From the NCBI GenBank assembly GCA_013339765.2, contig CM023449.1, positions 35,604,353 through 35,668,352 on the forward strand: a stretch of DNA of 64,000 nucleotides, written 5' to 3'. The notes below the pieces were generated by a model. That model did not search any database. It saw nothing but the letters and a program-made list of their open reading frames with translations, and was not told the origin of the DNA. This stretch comes from Haemaphysalis longicornis (Eukaryota; Arthropoda; Arachnida; Ixodida; Ixodidae). Shown here in pieces: positions 36,530 through 47,601 of this stretch. The first letter of the stretch is position 1. Every line of letters begins with the position of its first letter. Position numbers and translations under genes: made by a program.

Positions 36530-36552
36530 GGGGGGGGGGGGGGGGGGGGGGG
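36530..36552 (+). repeat. 23-base G run
   Basis: Uninterrupted poly-G after TTTTTTTTGGT. It can form quadruplexes and is prone to sequencing length error. Confidence 0.95.
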
Positions 36553-36792
36553 CACTGAAGGGGCGGTTATAGCACATTTAGTTTCTTGTTGGGGCGAAAA
36601 ACACCCTCCCTCGCTTAAAATGTATTGCCTGCCATGCCGCCTGCAACGCCGACGTTTATTTCTTTTGGAGCCTGAGCTCATCGTTTGATCAACTACTAAG
36701 ACTCTCTTCTTGAATTAGTGCTAAGATATACCCTCTATGGCTGTTCGAACGTTAAATTGGCGGCGATTGCAGTCAATAAGCCTATCGGGTAC

Positions 36793-37243
36793 AAAAAATT
36801 CCCACCTCCCCTCGGGGGACCCCTGTGTAGATGCGACGCATAGGGGGTTCACGTTGCAGCGTTGGACAGCGGAGGAACGGCGCTGGAACGATGGAGCGGA
36901 GCGGCGCAGGCACCGCGTTTTATAGCGCGCATAACGGTGAGGGGACGCGCCGGCGCCAGTGCGTCTGCCGCGGCTATGACGCAACACAATCCAACACAAT
37001 CCACTTTAATCCAATCCAATCCAAATCCAATCCAATCCAATCCAAGCCAAGCCAATCCATTCGAATTCAATCCAATGCCCCTCGCGAGAGAGTGTTCGCT
37101 ATCAGAGAGGAGAGGGGGTGAGCGGCGGAGAGCGCAGCTCACGCGGCGAGGAGAATGGGGGAGGGGCGGACGCCGACAACAACGCCGACGACGCTGGATG
37201 CAGGGACAAGGCGAGTGAATGTGATGCAGTCGCATCTAAAAAA
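36793..37243 (-). mobile_element. Hairpin-ended repeat, copy C, with (TCCAA)n
   Basis: On minus it starts TTTTTTAGATGCGACTGCATC (palindrome at 37,223-37,237) and continues through the GGCGAGTG end and a GC-rich block. A TTGGA array (TCCAA on plus, about 36,985-37,076) follows, then the inverted palindrome ATGCGTCGCATC (36,830-36,841), and it closes with CCGAGGGG and AATTTTTTGT. Closest relative is copy E (47,602-47,955), which has the same TTGGA array. Confidence 0.7.
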
Positions 37244-37995
37244 GTCACGACAAAAGAGCGAGGCCGAAGAATTGGTCTTCGCGGCTCAGCGGCTCCAGCC
37301 ACAGGAGATGAGGCACCCGCAAGACGAAACGCTGGCTGGTGCCGTTGAAGGAGCCATTGAAGTGGTCACGCTCGCCCAACAAGAAGGCCGCAATTTCAAC
37401 TGCGGCAATGAACGCGCCTACCGTCGCGCAATAATGGTGCGCTTGAAAAAATATCAGTAACGCCTGCTGCCTCTACGCAGCACACGCGAGCCGGAACGGA
37501 GGCGAGTCACTTCGGATGCCTCGGATGCGGCACAGAGGCCACAGGCTGACCTATGAGACAGAGCTATTTTAAGACGACTCGGCGTCCTCAAGGAACGGTT
37601 AAGATCGTGTGGCTTGCGTGTGTATTTCCCCTGAGTCGAAAGGGCATCCTGCACAACTGGGAAGCGAACCGGGGAGCGTGTACGCGCTTTCTAGTCAGTA
37701 CAGCCAGCCATCATCTGATCTTGCTATGTCGGTTATATCACAGCATAAACGCACCTAAAGCATCCAAAACAACCGAACAGAAACAAAGAACAGCCAAAAC
37801 GGACTTACACAATGGTTAAAAGCCACGGCGTTGAAAGATATTCAACAGAAATAACCGAAGCCGACCTAAAAGGAGTTAACCCACAAAAACGTACAAGAAG
37901 CAGTAGCTGAAACTGACCAAAAGGCAACGAAAATACCCGAAATCCCATTTATATTGCACAAAGATGTCATGAATAGATTATATGCGTGATAAGGA
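37244..37995. other. Unassigned intergenic DNA
   Basis: The frame through 37,155-37,460 continues past the repeat with GNERAYRRAIMVRLKK. No domain is recognised. Confidence 0.3.
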
Positions 37996-38225
37996 AGGAA
38001 GAAAGAATGTAGAAGAAAGGCAGGAAAGTTAACCTGGCTAGAGCCTAGTTTGCTATCTTGCACGTGGGAAAGGGGAAATGGGCAAAAAAGAGAGAGGAAA
38101 AAAAGAGGACAAGTTGGACCAGACACGTATGCCCAGCACTGAGGCACTGACAGTCATTGACACTGGAAGCTCTCAGTCTATAGCCTAGTGTTCAAGTTGG
38201 TCGCCCGTAGAAAACGTATATGCGT
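37996..38225 (+). repeat. Dispersed repeat (family I), copy 2
   Basis: GAAAGGCAGGAAAGTTAACC, TAGAGCCTAGTTTGCTATC and GCCCAGCACTGAGGCACTG are shared with 55,915-56,125 (inverted) and partly with 19,141-19,350. Non-coding. Confidence 0.7.
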
Positions 38226-38282
38226 GATAAGAAATGTTAATAATATTCAAGTATGACAAACCCCTGAAAAAAAAAAAAAACC

Positions 38283-38355
38283 TTAACGGGATTTGAGCCG
38301 GGTTAGATTGTTTGCTTCGCAGGAGTGGAATTACTACACTACGAGAGCAAGCGGT
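38283..38355 (-). repeat. tRNA-like sequence, probably a tRNA pseudogene or SINE head
   Basis: The minus strand has CGTAGTGTAGTAATTCC (A-box-like), CCCGGCTCAAATCCCG (B-box-like T arm), then TTAAGG and a T run that could end polymerase III transcription. The T stem has a mismatch and no good acceptor stem is visible, so a functional tRNA is unlikely. Confidence 0.35.
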
Positions 38356-38709
38356 TTTTAGCGGTTAAATTGAGCGCCACAAGCCCGTGGACATAGCTTT
38401 AAACATGCCCCTAGATGGCGCCATGCGGCGCTTGGCTGTGCTGACTATAAAACGCATATACGCAACCGGGGGACCTGGTGCACTGCTCATTACCCTTTGC
38501 TTCGTTTGGGCATCTTCCCCCCAGAAACATCCGCAGCTGTTACAAATTGTCAACTTAGACTTCGTATGACCCATTATATAGACTCTTGTCGTCCATGCCG
38601 AAGTACATACTCAGCACATAAGGGGTTGTTCACAGCCAAGGTTGCAGTGTGTTTTCAACTAATTTTTAATGCGTGGCATTCTTTGCCGAGTACCCCCAAA
38701 GCCAGTACT
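38356..38709. other. Unassigned intergenic DNA with a TATAAAA word
   Basis: GACTATAAAACGCATATACG at about 38,443 has the look of an LTR or gene core promoter. No gene or LTR boundary was found. Confidence 0.3.
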
Positions 38710-39430
38710 CTGTAACGCCCTGCATTTTCACAAAAATTCAGATATCTAGGAAGTTGCACCTTTAATCACTATAATGGCGTAAATGCAGATAACTTGTCGC
38801 ACAAAATTTTGAAAAATGAAAAAAAGGAAAGAAAATCATGGAAAATAGCGAAATGTGTATTGCCCTGCATTTCCACAATATTGAAAATTTCGCGAAAGTA
38901 ACACCTGTAATCGTTATAACAGCGCAAATGAAGATAATTGGCCAAACGTAATTTTGAAAAACTAAAAAACGAACAAAAACATACAACAATTACCGAAAAT
39001 GGCGAACTGTGTTTCTGCACCATATTTACAATATGGTGCAGGTTTCGCGAAAGTACAAATGCAATCGTTATATTAACGTAAATGGAGATAATTGGACGAA
39101 CGAAATTCCAGAAAACAGAAAAATCCGAAAATGTTAATATTTACGGAAAATGGCGAAGCGTATAGCATGAAATTTCCATAATATTCCCGATTTCACGAAA
39201 ATTTCACCTGTGATCGTTACACTACCGTAAATACAGATCATTGGTCCAACGGAATTTTGAAAAACTAAAAAAATTACAAAATAATTACGGAACCTCACAT
39301 ACGGTGTAACGACCAGCATTTCTTCAATAATGGAGATTTCGCGAAAGTTCCGAATGTAATCGTTATAATAACGTAAATGGAGATAATTGGTCGGTCGAAA
39401 TTTCGAAAACAGAAAAATATTTAAAGACAA

Positions 39431-39850
39431 GAAAAACTGGTTGATTCATCTGTCGTAGGAATCGGTAAAACACGAAAGTGAAGTGTGCAGTGAAATCGGC
39501 AGCTAAGCATGATTTGCGGGTCGGCGGCTGTCTTGGGGGTGAACTTGGCGAGCGAAGTCCTGCTGGCGAGTCGCTTAGTGGCGTCATTTCCGTGACGGAT
39601 ATGACGTCAGTGAAATCTTGGTGTATCCCGGCATAAAACACTTTCGTGTTAAAATGGAAAACCCGAAAACGAACAACCCTAACTATAACGCAGTCTTTAG
39701 TACTAAAGGTTGCTTCCCCGCAAGAAGACCCTCAGTGCATGGATACACCCTTTACAGGCCGCTTCCTTCGTAGTAGTGACATCATTTCCGTGACGCATAT
39801 GACGTCAGCGAAACCTTTGTGTGTCCCGGCATAACACTTTCGTGTTAAAA
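39431..39850 (+). repeat. CRE-motif dispersed repeat (family H), copy 2, inside the satellite
   Basis: It starts GGTTGATTCATCTGTCGTAGG and has the same order of words as 1,001-1,690, including GATTTGCGGGTCGGCGGCTG and two units with GACGGATATGACGTCAG and AACACTTTCGTGTTAAAAT. It interrupts satellite unit 5. Confidence 0.75.
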
Positions 39851-39932
39851 TTACGAGAAATGGCACAACGTATTAGGCATGGCATTTCCACAATAATGCT
39901 GATTTCGCGAAAGTTTCACTTGTGATCGTTCT

Positions 39933-40169
39933 GATGGATTGTGGGGTTTAACGCGCCGACGCAACGCAGGCGATGAGGCGCGCCGTAGCGGAGGGCTCGG
40001 GATTAATTTTGACCAACTGGGGATCTTTAACGTGCGCCGAAATCTCGTACACAAGGGCGTTTTCGCTTTTCGCCTCCATCAGAAAAGCGGCCGGCGCGGC
40101 CGGGAATCGAACCCGCGACCTCGTGCTCAGCAGCGCAACGCCTTAGCCAATGAGCCACCGTGGCGGGTC
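39933..40169 (-). mobile_element. tRNA-derived SINE (Ruka-type), copy 8, in satellite
   Basis: Tail, body and full head (B box GGTTCGATTCC on minus) with perfect target duplication TGTGATCGTTCT at 39,921-39,932 and 40,170-40,181, which is satellite sequence. Confidence 0.94.
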
Positions 40170-40263
40170 TGTGATCGTTCTAATAGCGTAAATGGAGGTA
40201 ATTGGTTGAACGATATTCTGAAAAACTAGAAGTATAGGAAAAATATAAAACAATTACGGAAAC

Positions 40264-40505
40264 GCATTGATTGATTGTAGGGTTTAATGCGCCGACGCGA
40301 CGCAGGCGATGAGGCGCGCCGTAGTGGAAGGCTCCGGATCAATTTTGGCCACTTGGGGATCTTTAACGTGCGCCGAAATCTCGTACACACGGGCGTTTTT
40401 GCTTTTCGCCTAAAGAAGAAAAGCAGCAGCCGCGGCCAGGAATCGAACCCGCGACCTCGTGCTCAGCAGTGCAACGCCGTAGCCCATGAGCCACCGCGGT
40501 CGGTT
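40264..40505 (-). mobile_element. tRNA-derived SINE (Ruka-type), copy 9, in satellite
   Basis: Tail GATTGATTG, body and head, flanked by AATTACGGAAAC at 40,252-40,263 and 40,506-40,517 (satellite-derived target duplication). The A-box region has a transposed base (GCCCATGAGCC). Confidence 0.93.
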
Positions 40506-41260
40506 AATTACGGAAACTAACGAACCGCGTAACCCCAACAATGCAGATTTCATGTAGATTTCATGAATGTTCCAAATGTAATCGCTGCAATAACGTAAGC
40601 GGAGATCACTGGTAAGACGCAACTTAGAAAAACTAACAAGTAAGAAAAATATTAAAAATTACGGAAAATTGCTAAAGGCATAACGCATGTAATTTCCACA
40701 ATAATGGAGATTTCGTGAAAGTTTCACCTGTATAACGTTATAATAGCGTAAATGGAGATCATTTGTAGAGCGAAATCTTGAAAAAATAATAAATAAAAAT
40801 ATACGAGAAAAAGTAGAGAAAATAGCAAACTGTATAACCACCTGCGTTGCCAGAGTAATGCAGATATTGCGGAAGTTGCAGCTACAATTGTTTTATTAGC
40901 GTAAATGAGGTAATTGGTACAAAGAGTTTTGAAACACAAAAAATAAGAAAAACAGAAAAAAATGGCGGGAAATGTCGAACTGTGTAAACCCCTGCATTTA
41001 CACAATAATGCAGATTTCGGAAAGTTCCAATTGTAATCGCTATAACAGTGTAAATAGAGATCATTGGTGGAACGATATTTTGAAACACTAAACAATAAGA
41101 AAAATAACAAGCAATTACGAAAAATGGCAAGCGGTATAACGCCCGGCCTTTCCACAATAAAGAAGATTTCGCGAATGTTAAACCTTTTAATCACTATAAT
41201 AGCGTAAATGGAGATAATTGGTCGGACAGTATTTAGAAAATCCAACAAGAAATTTCCTGT

Positions 41261-42250
41261 AAAAACTCGCACTCAAGAGAAGCGGCATAACAATGCTTAT
41301 TAGTAGATAATTCCCTGAATTTCTGCACAGCTTTTGGGCGTCGCCAACACCTTACGATGTTGCAATTCTTTTTACGACTCTCTACGTAATTTAGAAAAAA
41401 AAATCAGATTTCTTTCACTAACTCGAATCAATCTTAAAATGCGCCATCATAAAACAAAAAGGGTCAGAAATTTTAGGGATTTTCAGCTAGACTTTACGAA
41501 GAAAAAGAAAACAAAGTTGTTTTTTTTATCTGCGAGTTTCCTGGCCCATATTGTTCTTGCTAAAAGTAAAAAAATAAACGTTTTAAAAATTGATAAATTT
41601 GCCACTAGCATGACAGCGACTCTGTCTTGAGGACAATGTCAGGCCTCGGGGCTGCGATAACAAGGGCAGCAGGTTGTTGCTGCCATAGTCGGTCCAGATA
41701 GCCTTCCAGCGTTCTGCCTGACCTGATTTTTTTTTCGAAACGAAGCTCGCAGCTAGAGAGAGAGAGAAAAAAAATGGTGGAGAAATAACAAGAACGCGGA
41801 TTTCAACAGCCTTTATCTTGCCCTTTCCGGCTAGTTCACAGCAGCGTGCTAGAATCAGAGAGATTTACGTTTAAAACTAGTTAAGAACCGTTATTATTAA
41901 CTCGCCTGACACTAGCCTCGAAGGGCGCGCCAGCTTAAAAGCAACCCAAACGTGAGGAGTGATGGTGGCGACATATGATTCCTTCCCCAATAGAAGAAAG
42001 CCTTAATTTACAATACACCTTTAGGGATTGCGTCGAGGCTCTTAAGAAGCGGCGCAATACACCATGAACAGAAAGAAAGCTAGGCGCCGATTTTTGTGCT
42101 TAAAACAGAGCGTTCGGGTAACAACAGTATCTTCGGTTTGAAGTCATAGAATCGACGTAAATCAAACAACAGCGTTTCTATATCTCTTCATTAGAGCTGG
42201 TTGGGTAGGGGGAAGGGAGGTGGGTATTGTTACGCAATGTGACGGTAACC
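41261..42250. other. Unassigned intergenic DNA
   Basis: AT-rich with no recognised gene. GAGAGAGAGAAAAAAAA at 41,756 is a short purine run. Confidence 0.35.
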
Positions 42251-42780
42251 TAAAGGAGCACTGACACGAAAATTTTATGTTACACTTTTATTGCTTTTAT
42301 CGATGCTTAATGGTCTGGCGAACCTGAAACAGCACTTCAAATACTTCAGCGCGCGATAGTTAATTACATTGAACGGCCCGAAAATTGTTTGTTTCAAATT
42401 CCCGCGCTTTCATCCCAAGCGGCAGATATGACAGAATCCCGGCCTGACCTCACCGCATTGTGCGGAAGTCACCAGCGCCCGCTTGAGAGGGTGTTGCGCC
42501 CGCTCGGCGCTCGTGGGGCCGCGCGCGAGCAGTAACGTCACGAGTTTTTGACGAGCGCTGTCGCGTCACTTCTTTTGGCTTCACGGGGTGATGTCACGCT
42601 GATGTCCATTTGCTGAGTGCCGCTCCGCGCGCTGCTCCGTCGGCGCGATAAATGAGATCCAATTGAACTATGTTCTTCGCGTCGCAGGCCGCTCATATTT
42701 CAGCCAGGGTATTCTGTTGAGTGAAGGAAGCGAACTGTGCAATAATTTTAACTCCGAAAATTGGTGTAAGTGCTCCTTTA
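42251..42780. mobile_element. MITE-like element with AAAGGAGCACT terminal inverted repeats
   Basis: The left end TAAAGGAGCACTGACAC (42,251-42,267) and right end GTGTAAGTGCTCCTTTA (42,764-42,780) are inverted repeats with one mismatch; 530 bases, no coding capacity. A related left end occurs at about 61,663 (TTAGAGGAGTACTGACACG). The GC-rich centre (42,470-42,660) is part of the element. Confidence 0.7.
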
Positions 42781-43479
42781 TTATAAAGATTCTGCTTAAT
42801 AGGCTTTCACTGTGTGATGTCCTAAACAACTTACCGATGTTTAGATACTGCGGCGTAGGATCAAGTAAACAAGTTTTCTAATCCACTGAATAGCTGCCAT
42901 TATAATTAAACTATTAAAGCAGCAATTACGTTTATCAGATTAAGATGAGTCTAGCTTGCATGAACTCGTTTATATTCTTGAATGCTACTCCTGTGATAAG
43001 CAGTACATCAGAGAAACAACATTCGTAAACATACTCGCCTTCGGAGGCAAAGCGAAGGGCTGACTTCAGAATTCCGAGAGTTTTATTCAAATCCCGCTCG
43101 TATGAACATTCTCATAGAAAAAAGTACTTTGAGGAGAGGCTAAATAAACTCTTAATAAAGCTTCAATAACAGTAGTGCAACATTACAACCAACCGGGCAC
43201 GTTTCAGACGATCTCAAGTTGCATATACTACAACCAAACTTTCGGGATTGCCTAGGGAAGCTCCAGTGTTAGGCGCCTATCACGTTCTCTGCGCTGGAAG
43301 TTGGTGACCTATTAACCAGGTAAACTGAAACGTTTAACGTTTCTCCTTACGTCTCGTATTTCTCGACGCACTAGCCACTGCTTACCATTCTGAAAAAAAA
43401 AATAGCCCCATCTCCACTCCGTGGATGATGGCGAGGGTGCGGAGTACGAGGACTCGAAATGATATCCAAGTTGCGCCCC
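42781..43479. other. Unassigned intergenic DNA
   Basis: Nothing recognised. Confidence 0.35.
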
Positions 43480-43865
43480 GAGTGACATCCGATTTGTGCC
43501 CCGACCGCCATTACGCTTGAGCCGTGTGTTGCACCTTGATTACTCCCTAGATAAAACTGCAACTCACGGCTTAAATCGAATCTCGCTTGATTTTCTCTTG
43601 ATGGTGGTGTGCGCACGGATAGACGCGGACGGACATTGGGAGGTCCTAAGGTACTCCGAGCCTTTACAGGCGAGGGAGTAAGCTGTTTGACTCTTGGGTA
43701 CGCGGTCGTAGCCCAATGGTTAAGACGAGTGACCCTAACTACGTGTGGTCTACCAGACACAGGCTCGAATCCTGCCGGTGCCTGTGTGATTTTTTGTGAT
43801 TGTAAATGCTATGCGCACGGACGCGGACTGACCTTGTGCGGTCCTAAGGTACTCCGCACCTAAAA
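43480..43865 (+). mobile_element. Dimeric tRNA-like SINE candidate
   Basis: Two ~200-base units in tandem. Each has a B-box-like word (TTAAATCGAATCTC near 43,573; GGCTCGAATCC near 43,764), then TGATTTT.T.TTGAT, then TGCGCACGGA, GACGCGGAC and GGTCCTAAGGTACTCCG.(G/A)CC. The second unit also has a clear A-box word TAGCCCAATGGTTAAGACG (43,710-43,728). The acceptor arms do not pair, so it is not a tRNA gene. Confidence 0.5.
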
Positions 43866-44070
43866 TCGGCAACCGCAACGAAATGCCCCGCGCTACTTCA
43901 TTTCAACCCCGGTATGCCATGATAAAAGCTTCGCATTACGTCGACTCCCACCTATACGTGGTATCCTCCATCTTTACCCTTCACAGCGGCGGCCATTTTG
44001 TTCACCGTACAACAATGACACTCTCTGGGACAACGGAACACTTCTCATCCGCCTGAATATGTGACTGGCT
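43866..44070. other. Unassigned intergenic DNA
   Basis: Short gap with nothing recognised. Confidence 0.35.
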
Positions 44071-44172
44071 TTTTAGGGGTGATGCCCATTAGAGGCTGGG
44101 GCTGTTGGCGTCTCCTGTCGTCGTCGTAGTCGTCCTAATCGTCGTTCGTCTCATGTAGCCACGTTACTAAAT
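44071..44172 (-). repeat. Dispersed repeat with GGGGCTTCGCCCC-type end, copy 3
   Basis: Reverse complement of the 400-511 and 13,735-13,827 repeats: TTTTAGGGGTGATGCCC, GGCGTCTCCTGTCGTCGTCG, CGTCTCATGTAGCCACG. Confidence 0.6.
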
Positions 44173-44494
44173 CACCAGGAAACACCTTCACTCCTTGCGC
44201 TGGAACGTAACGTGTACTATCACCGGGACACGCGTTTACGCCTCGCGCTGGAGAGGCTTGTGCTTCAGAGACAAGATACTTCTACAGCAAAGCTGTATAC
44301 CTGTACCCCCCAACGGTTTCATCTCCGTTGGGAAAAACGCCAAGGCGCCAAGAATACACTTATACATTGCATGCTTCGCCGCTGACCAGGTTTCACGTTA
44401 GCGGAGATGGCCCGGGAGTTTTTTGTTCGGCAGAGCTGCGCACCACTCATCGATTCTTGCATTAGTAGAGTCTGCCCGGATGCTTTCTTTGCTA

Positions 44495-44940
44495 TTTTAA
44501 GTGCGAATGCACTTTATAAGCGACCCCAAACCATCCACCGCCGGCGGCGGCGTCGGCGGCGTCCGCAGTGCTCCTCTATATTTAAAAAAGAAACAGCATC
44601 CGGCGCCAGGTTTCGATCCGAGGACTTTGCGGCAGCAGCGCGACGCGCTACCGACTAAGCCACGGAAGCCACGCTGATATCAGTGTGAGTAAAGCGCCTT
44701 ATATCTTTAACGCCTTCAAACTACGTCGTCAGCGGCGTGCGTTGGCGACTCAGCGGCGTTATAGCGGCTTGATAACTGCGTGGTGTACACGTGATACTAC
44801 AAACCCGATGGAAGAGATGGAAGAGAAGGCGGCGAGGCGGTGGGCTGCGGGGGCCGAGCGCAAGCGCCGCAAGCGGGCCGACAACCGTGCATTCGCACTT
44901 TCACATTCTCCCACTCGGGGAAATGCGGGGGAATTTTTTT
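44495..44940 (+). mobile_element. Hairpin-ended repeat, copy D
   Basis: Begins TTTT then AAGTGCGAATGCACTT (44,499-44,514). Contains a tRNA-like block on minus (44,601-44,664; B box GGATCGAAACC, A box TGGCTTAGTCGGTAGCG). Has the inverted palindrome GTGCATTCGCAC (44,887-44,898) and ends ACTCGGGGAAATGCGGGGG then AATTTTTTT. The stem sequence differs from copies A, C and E but is the same at both ends of this copy. Confidence 0.7.
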
Positions 44941-46409
44941 CTTTGTGCTTTCTTATGCAACCAATGTAGCAGTACAACCTTCTTGCTGTATGTTTTCTTC
45001 TGTAGCAGCCGATGCACGAGACTGTGACAATAACTCGCAGCGTTAATAAACATTAATCCACCCACTGCTTAAGCTGTGCTCGTTTCTGTGCAAAGTCAGT
45101 GCAGCCTCGTGCGCAAAGCACGATACAAAAGGCAGCAACCTCCAACGTAAAATCTGGGGCGGTATCGTTGTTTTTTGCCCATTGTGTGCGCGTTTCCAAA
45201 GTGTCCGTTTTGAGGAAGCCCTCATTGGTTAAACGCGAACACCCGGATGTGACGCCACGCAAGCACGGCGGAGCTATGAACCGCGGCTTTTCGGAGCCAC
45301 TCGGAGCAGACGATTTGGAGCAGACGATTTTTCGTCCCATTGTTGTTGGTTCGCTGGCGGAACAACAAACACGTAAAAGATAGACAGGTTTAGTCGTTTA
45401 AAATATGTTTACAAAAACAGTTGCGCAAAAGTCAACCCAAAGCCCGCCTATAACTGGAAGTACGTCACAATAAAACGGACGCAGAACGGACGTTTTCAAA
45501 ACGGGAAATTACGAGAATACCTACCCCTGGAGTAAGCAGTTCGGAGCGTACAATAACGTAACCCTCCAACAACCTGTTGTTGCCTAACCTGGCTAAGGCC
45601 TGTGCCTCTATTACATTACGCGTTTCCTTCCCCCCTCCCCCATCTGGTACCCAAACACTCCATTTTTTCTTATTTTTTTTCGCACATTACATTGCTTCCG
45701 CAGCGGCGCGGCCTTGCGCAAATGTACTTTGGCATCCCGTTGTGCGACGCCTTGGTTTGGCCGTCACTAAGCCGGTGCTGCGTCTTACTGAGCTAAGAAT
45801 TGGAACGACGCTACTGCCGTCTGCACGGCGGACGGAGGACAATACCGGTAATTGCAGCAGGTCCGCCGTCCCTTCAAGTAGACTCCGACCAATTTCCTCG
45901 CTTCGGAGTGCAATAATTCTCCCTGTGTCGCCACACGTACTACCAGCTTTCGCAATGACATTCCTCTCTGCCCAATAGCAAACCTCATTACCACAAACTG
46001 CGCGAGTCTTCCGAAACTGTGCATAGTTCAATGACTCTAGTAAGGACAACGTACATGCGGCACTTTTAAGGCCGGAATTAACGAAATGAGGCAGCTATTC
46101 AACAGGAAGAACCATTGACTTTAACGGCAGCTGTTCATCTCCAATGCAGTAGTCGTATGTTCTCAGTACTGCATATTTATTCCGAATAACTGCCCACTCA
46201 GATCGAAGAAGGAACAGCAAAGTACTGAATAGCGTTATTGCTGGCTAATAAAGGCCAACTGAAGGCCATTTTGGGCCCTTGGTTAGGCGCACGTCAGGCT
46301 GCATGGGCTACCAAAGCTCTGTCAGTGTCCTTGCGGAGCTCAGGTGTGGACTAAGTACTACGATTAACTTCATGGGCGAACTTTCTGTATGTGTTAAAAA
46401 TTCATGCGC
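44941..46409. other. Unassigned intergenic DNA
   Basis: Overlapping frames at 45,577-46,049 on both strands have no recognised domain. Nothing else is identified. Confidence 0.3.
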
Positions 46410-46735
46410 ATCGCCTCATTTTTTAAGGCGATAGTCTTTCTTGGGCCGCTTAAACGCAGAAATTTTGGTCTACCTGTATGTGTGTCTGTCTCTCTGTGAC
46501 TCGATTCAGCCACCCGGAGCAAAGTGAATCAAACGCTGCGCAATTGTCTTATGTACCCACAGCCAAATCTAAACGTCTTAGTCCGGTGTCAATGTTCATA
46601 CTTGTCAACATTGTTGTGCAAGAAGAAGACGTTACGCAAATATAGGGCAGAAAATCAATACATAAGTGATATGTTATGTGTTCCTTTATTAAAAACTTCA
46701 TGAACGCTTGGTGTTTGCGATAGTAAATGAAATAC
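46410..46735 (+). repeat. Dispersed repeat (family K), copy 1
   Basis: It shares TAGTCTTTCTTGGGC, AAATTTTGGTCTA.CTGT, TCAGCCACCC and GCTTG...TTTGCGAT, in that order, with 48,225-48,520. Non-coding. Confidence 0.6.
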
Positions 46736-47601
46736 TACATCAGCGGCAGAAAACCGTCGCCTGCTGTTGCCCGCGCTCCTGGCGGCATTAAGAAATCATA
46801 CGGCAACAGCAACGAAAGGTTCCACTAGATAGGTTCCACGTTCCGCTTGGAATGCTGGTGGAGTAGGGTAACATGGTTCTATAAACGTTGTAGTAGTGTG
46901 CCGCAATTCACGCGCGTCTCCGCCGTACGGCAGCGCTGGCATCGAGACAGCCGATTTGGAGCAGTGGAACACCGTAAATTTAAGTTGACCTGAGCAAAGC
47001 TCTAGCGTGTTATCTGGGGAGGAACGAGATGGGAGAGGAACAGCATGAGAGGTAAGCGGGAAAGAGAAGGGAGGCATTTACTGGACAGGGGCGGCAGTCG
47101 ACTATCGTCTTTCGTCGATGTTTGCAACCAAAGGAGCAGATACTCGGCCATTTTTAATTATTCATTTTCATTCACAGAACCTCAGGTTTTTGTTTCCTCA
47201 TATGGCGTAGCAAGTTAAGCGAAATAGCTCGGCTAACCTCGCTTTTACAATTAAATGAGCTCTCTTTCTGTACGTAATATAAAATTGTTTCCTTCCAGAA
47301 CAGCAATTTATTTCCGTTCTCTTGCTCGGTCGCTAATAACCTTCACTTCATTATTTCAAATCGTATTTGTTTTCCCACTGGAACTGTACGATGGCCACGA
47401 TGAAATGCGTTCAGCAACGGCTTTTATCTTTATGGACTGTTTCATTTCAAATCATTAGAGTTCGACCACGTCATTTTAGGACGGTTACCATCATGCGCGG
47501 ATGACTTCAGAAGCCCCCTCCTTCTCACTTTTTTCTGCGCACACATAACGCAGTCAAAAATGGGGCGTCCAAACAGTTCTTCTTACGAAACTGAATTGAA
47601 A
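46736..47601. other. Unassigned intergenic DNA
   Basis: Nothing recognised. Confidence 0.35.

Larger units (their letters stand above)
38710..41260. repeat. Divergent ~150-bp satellite array (about 11 units)
   Basis: A phase word GCGTAAATGGAGATAATTGG recurs (with changes) at about 38,777, 38,922, 39,076, 39,225, 39,371, 40,186, 40,593, 40,746, 40,900, 41,049 and 41,202. Each unit also carries TTTCGCGAAAGT, ATCGTTATAATAGCG and AATTACGGAAAATGGCG. Spacing is 145-154 bases where uninterrupted. Three insertions (39,431-39,850; 39,933-40,169; 40,264-40,505) disturb the array. Partly open minus-strand frames in several units (up to 182 codons) follow the repeat period. Confidence 0.92.

Noticed and set aside
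40724..41272. 182-codon hydrophobic protein on minus
   Set aside because: The frame follows the ~150-bp satellite units and repeats with them; no independent coding signal.
43703..43777. Functional tRNA gene
   Set aside because: A and B boxes are good but the acceptor arms do not pair and the block is part of a repeated dimer.
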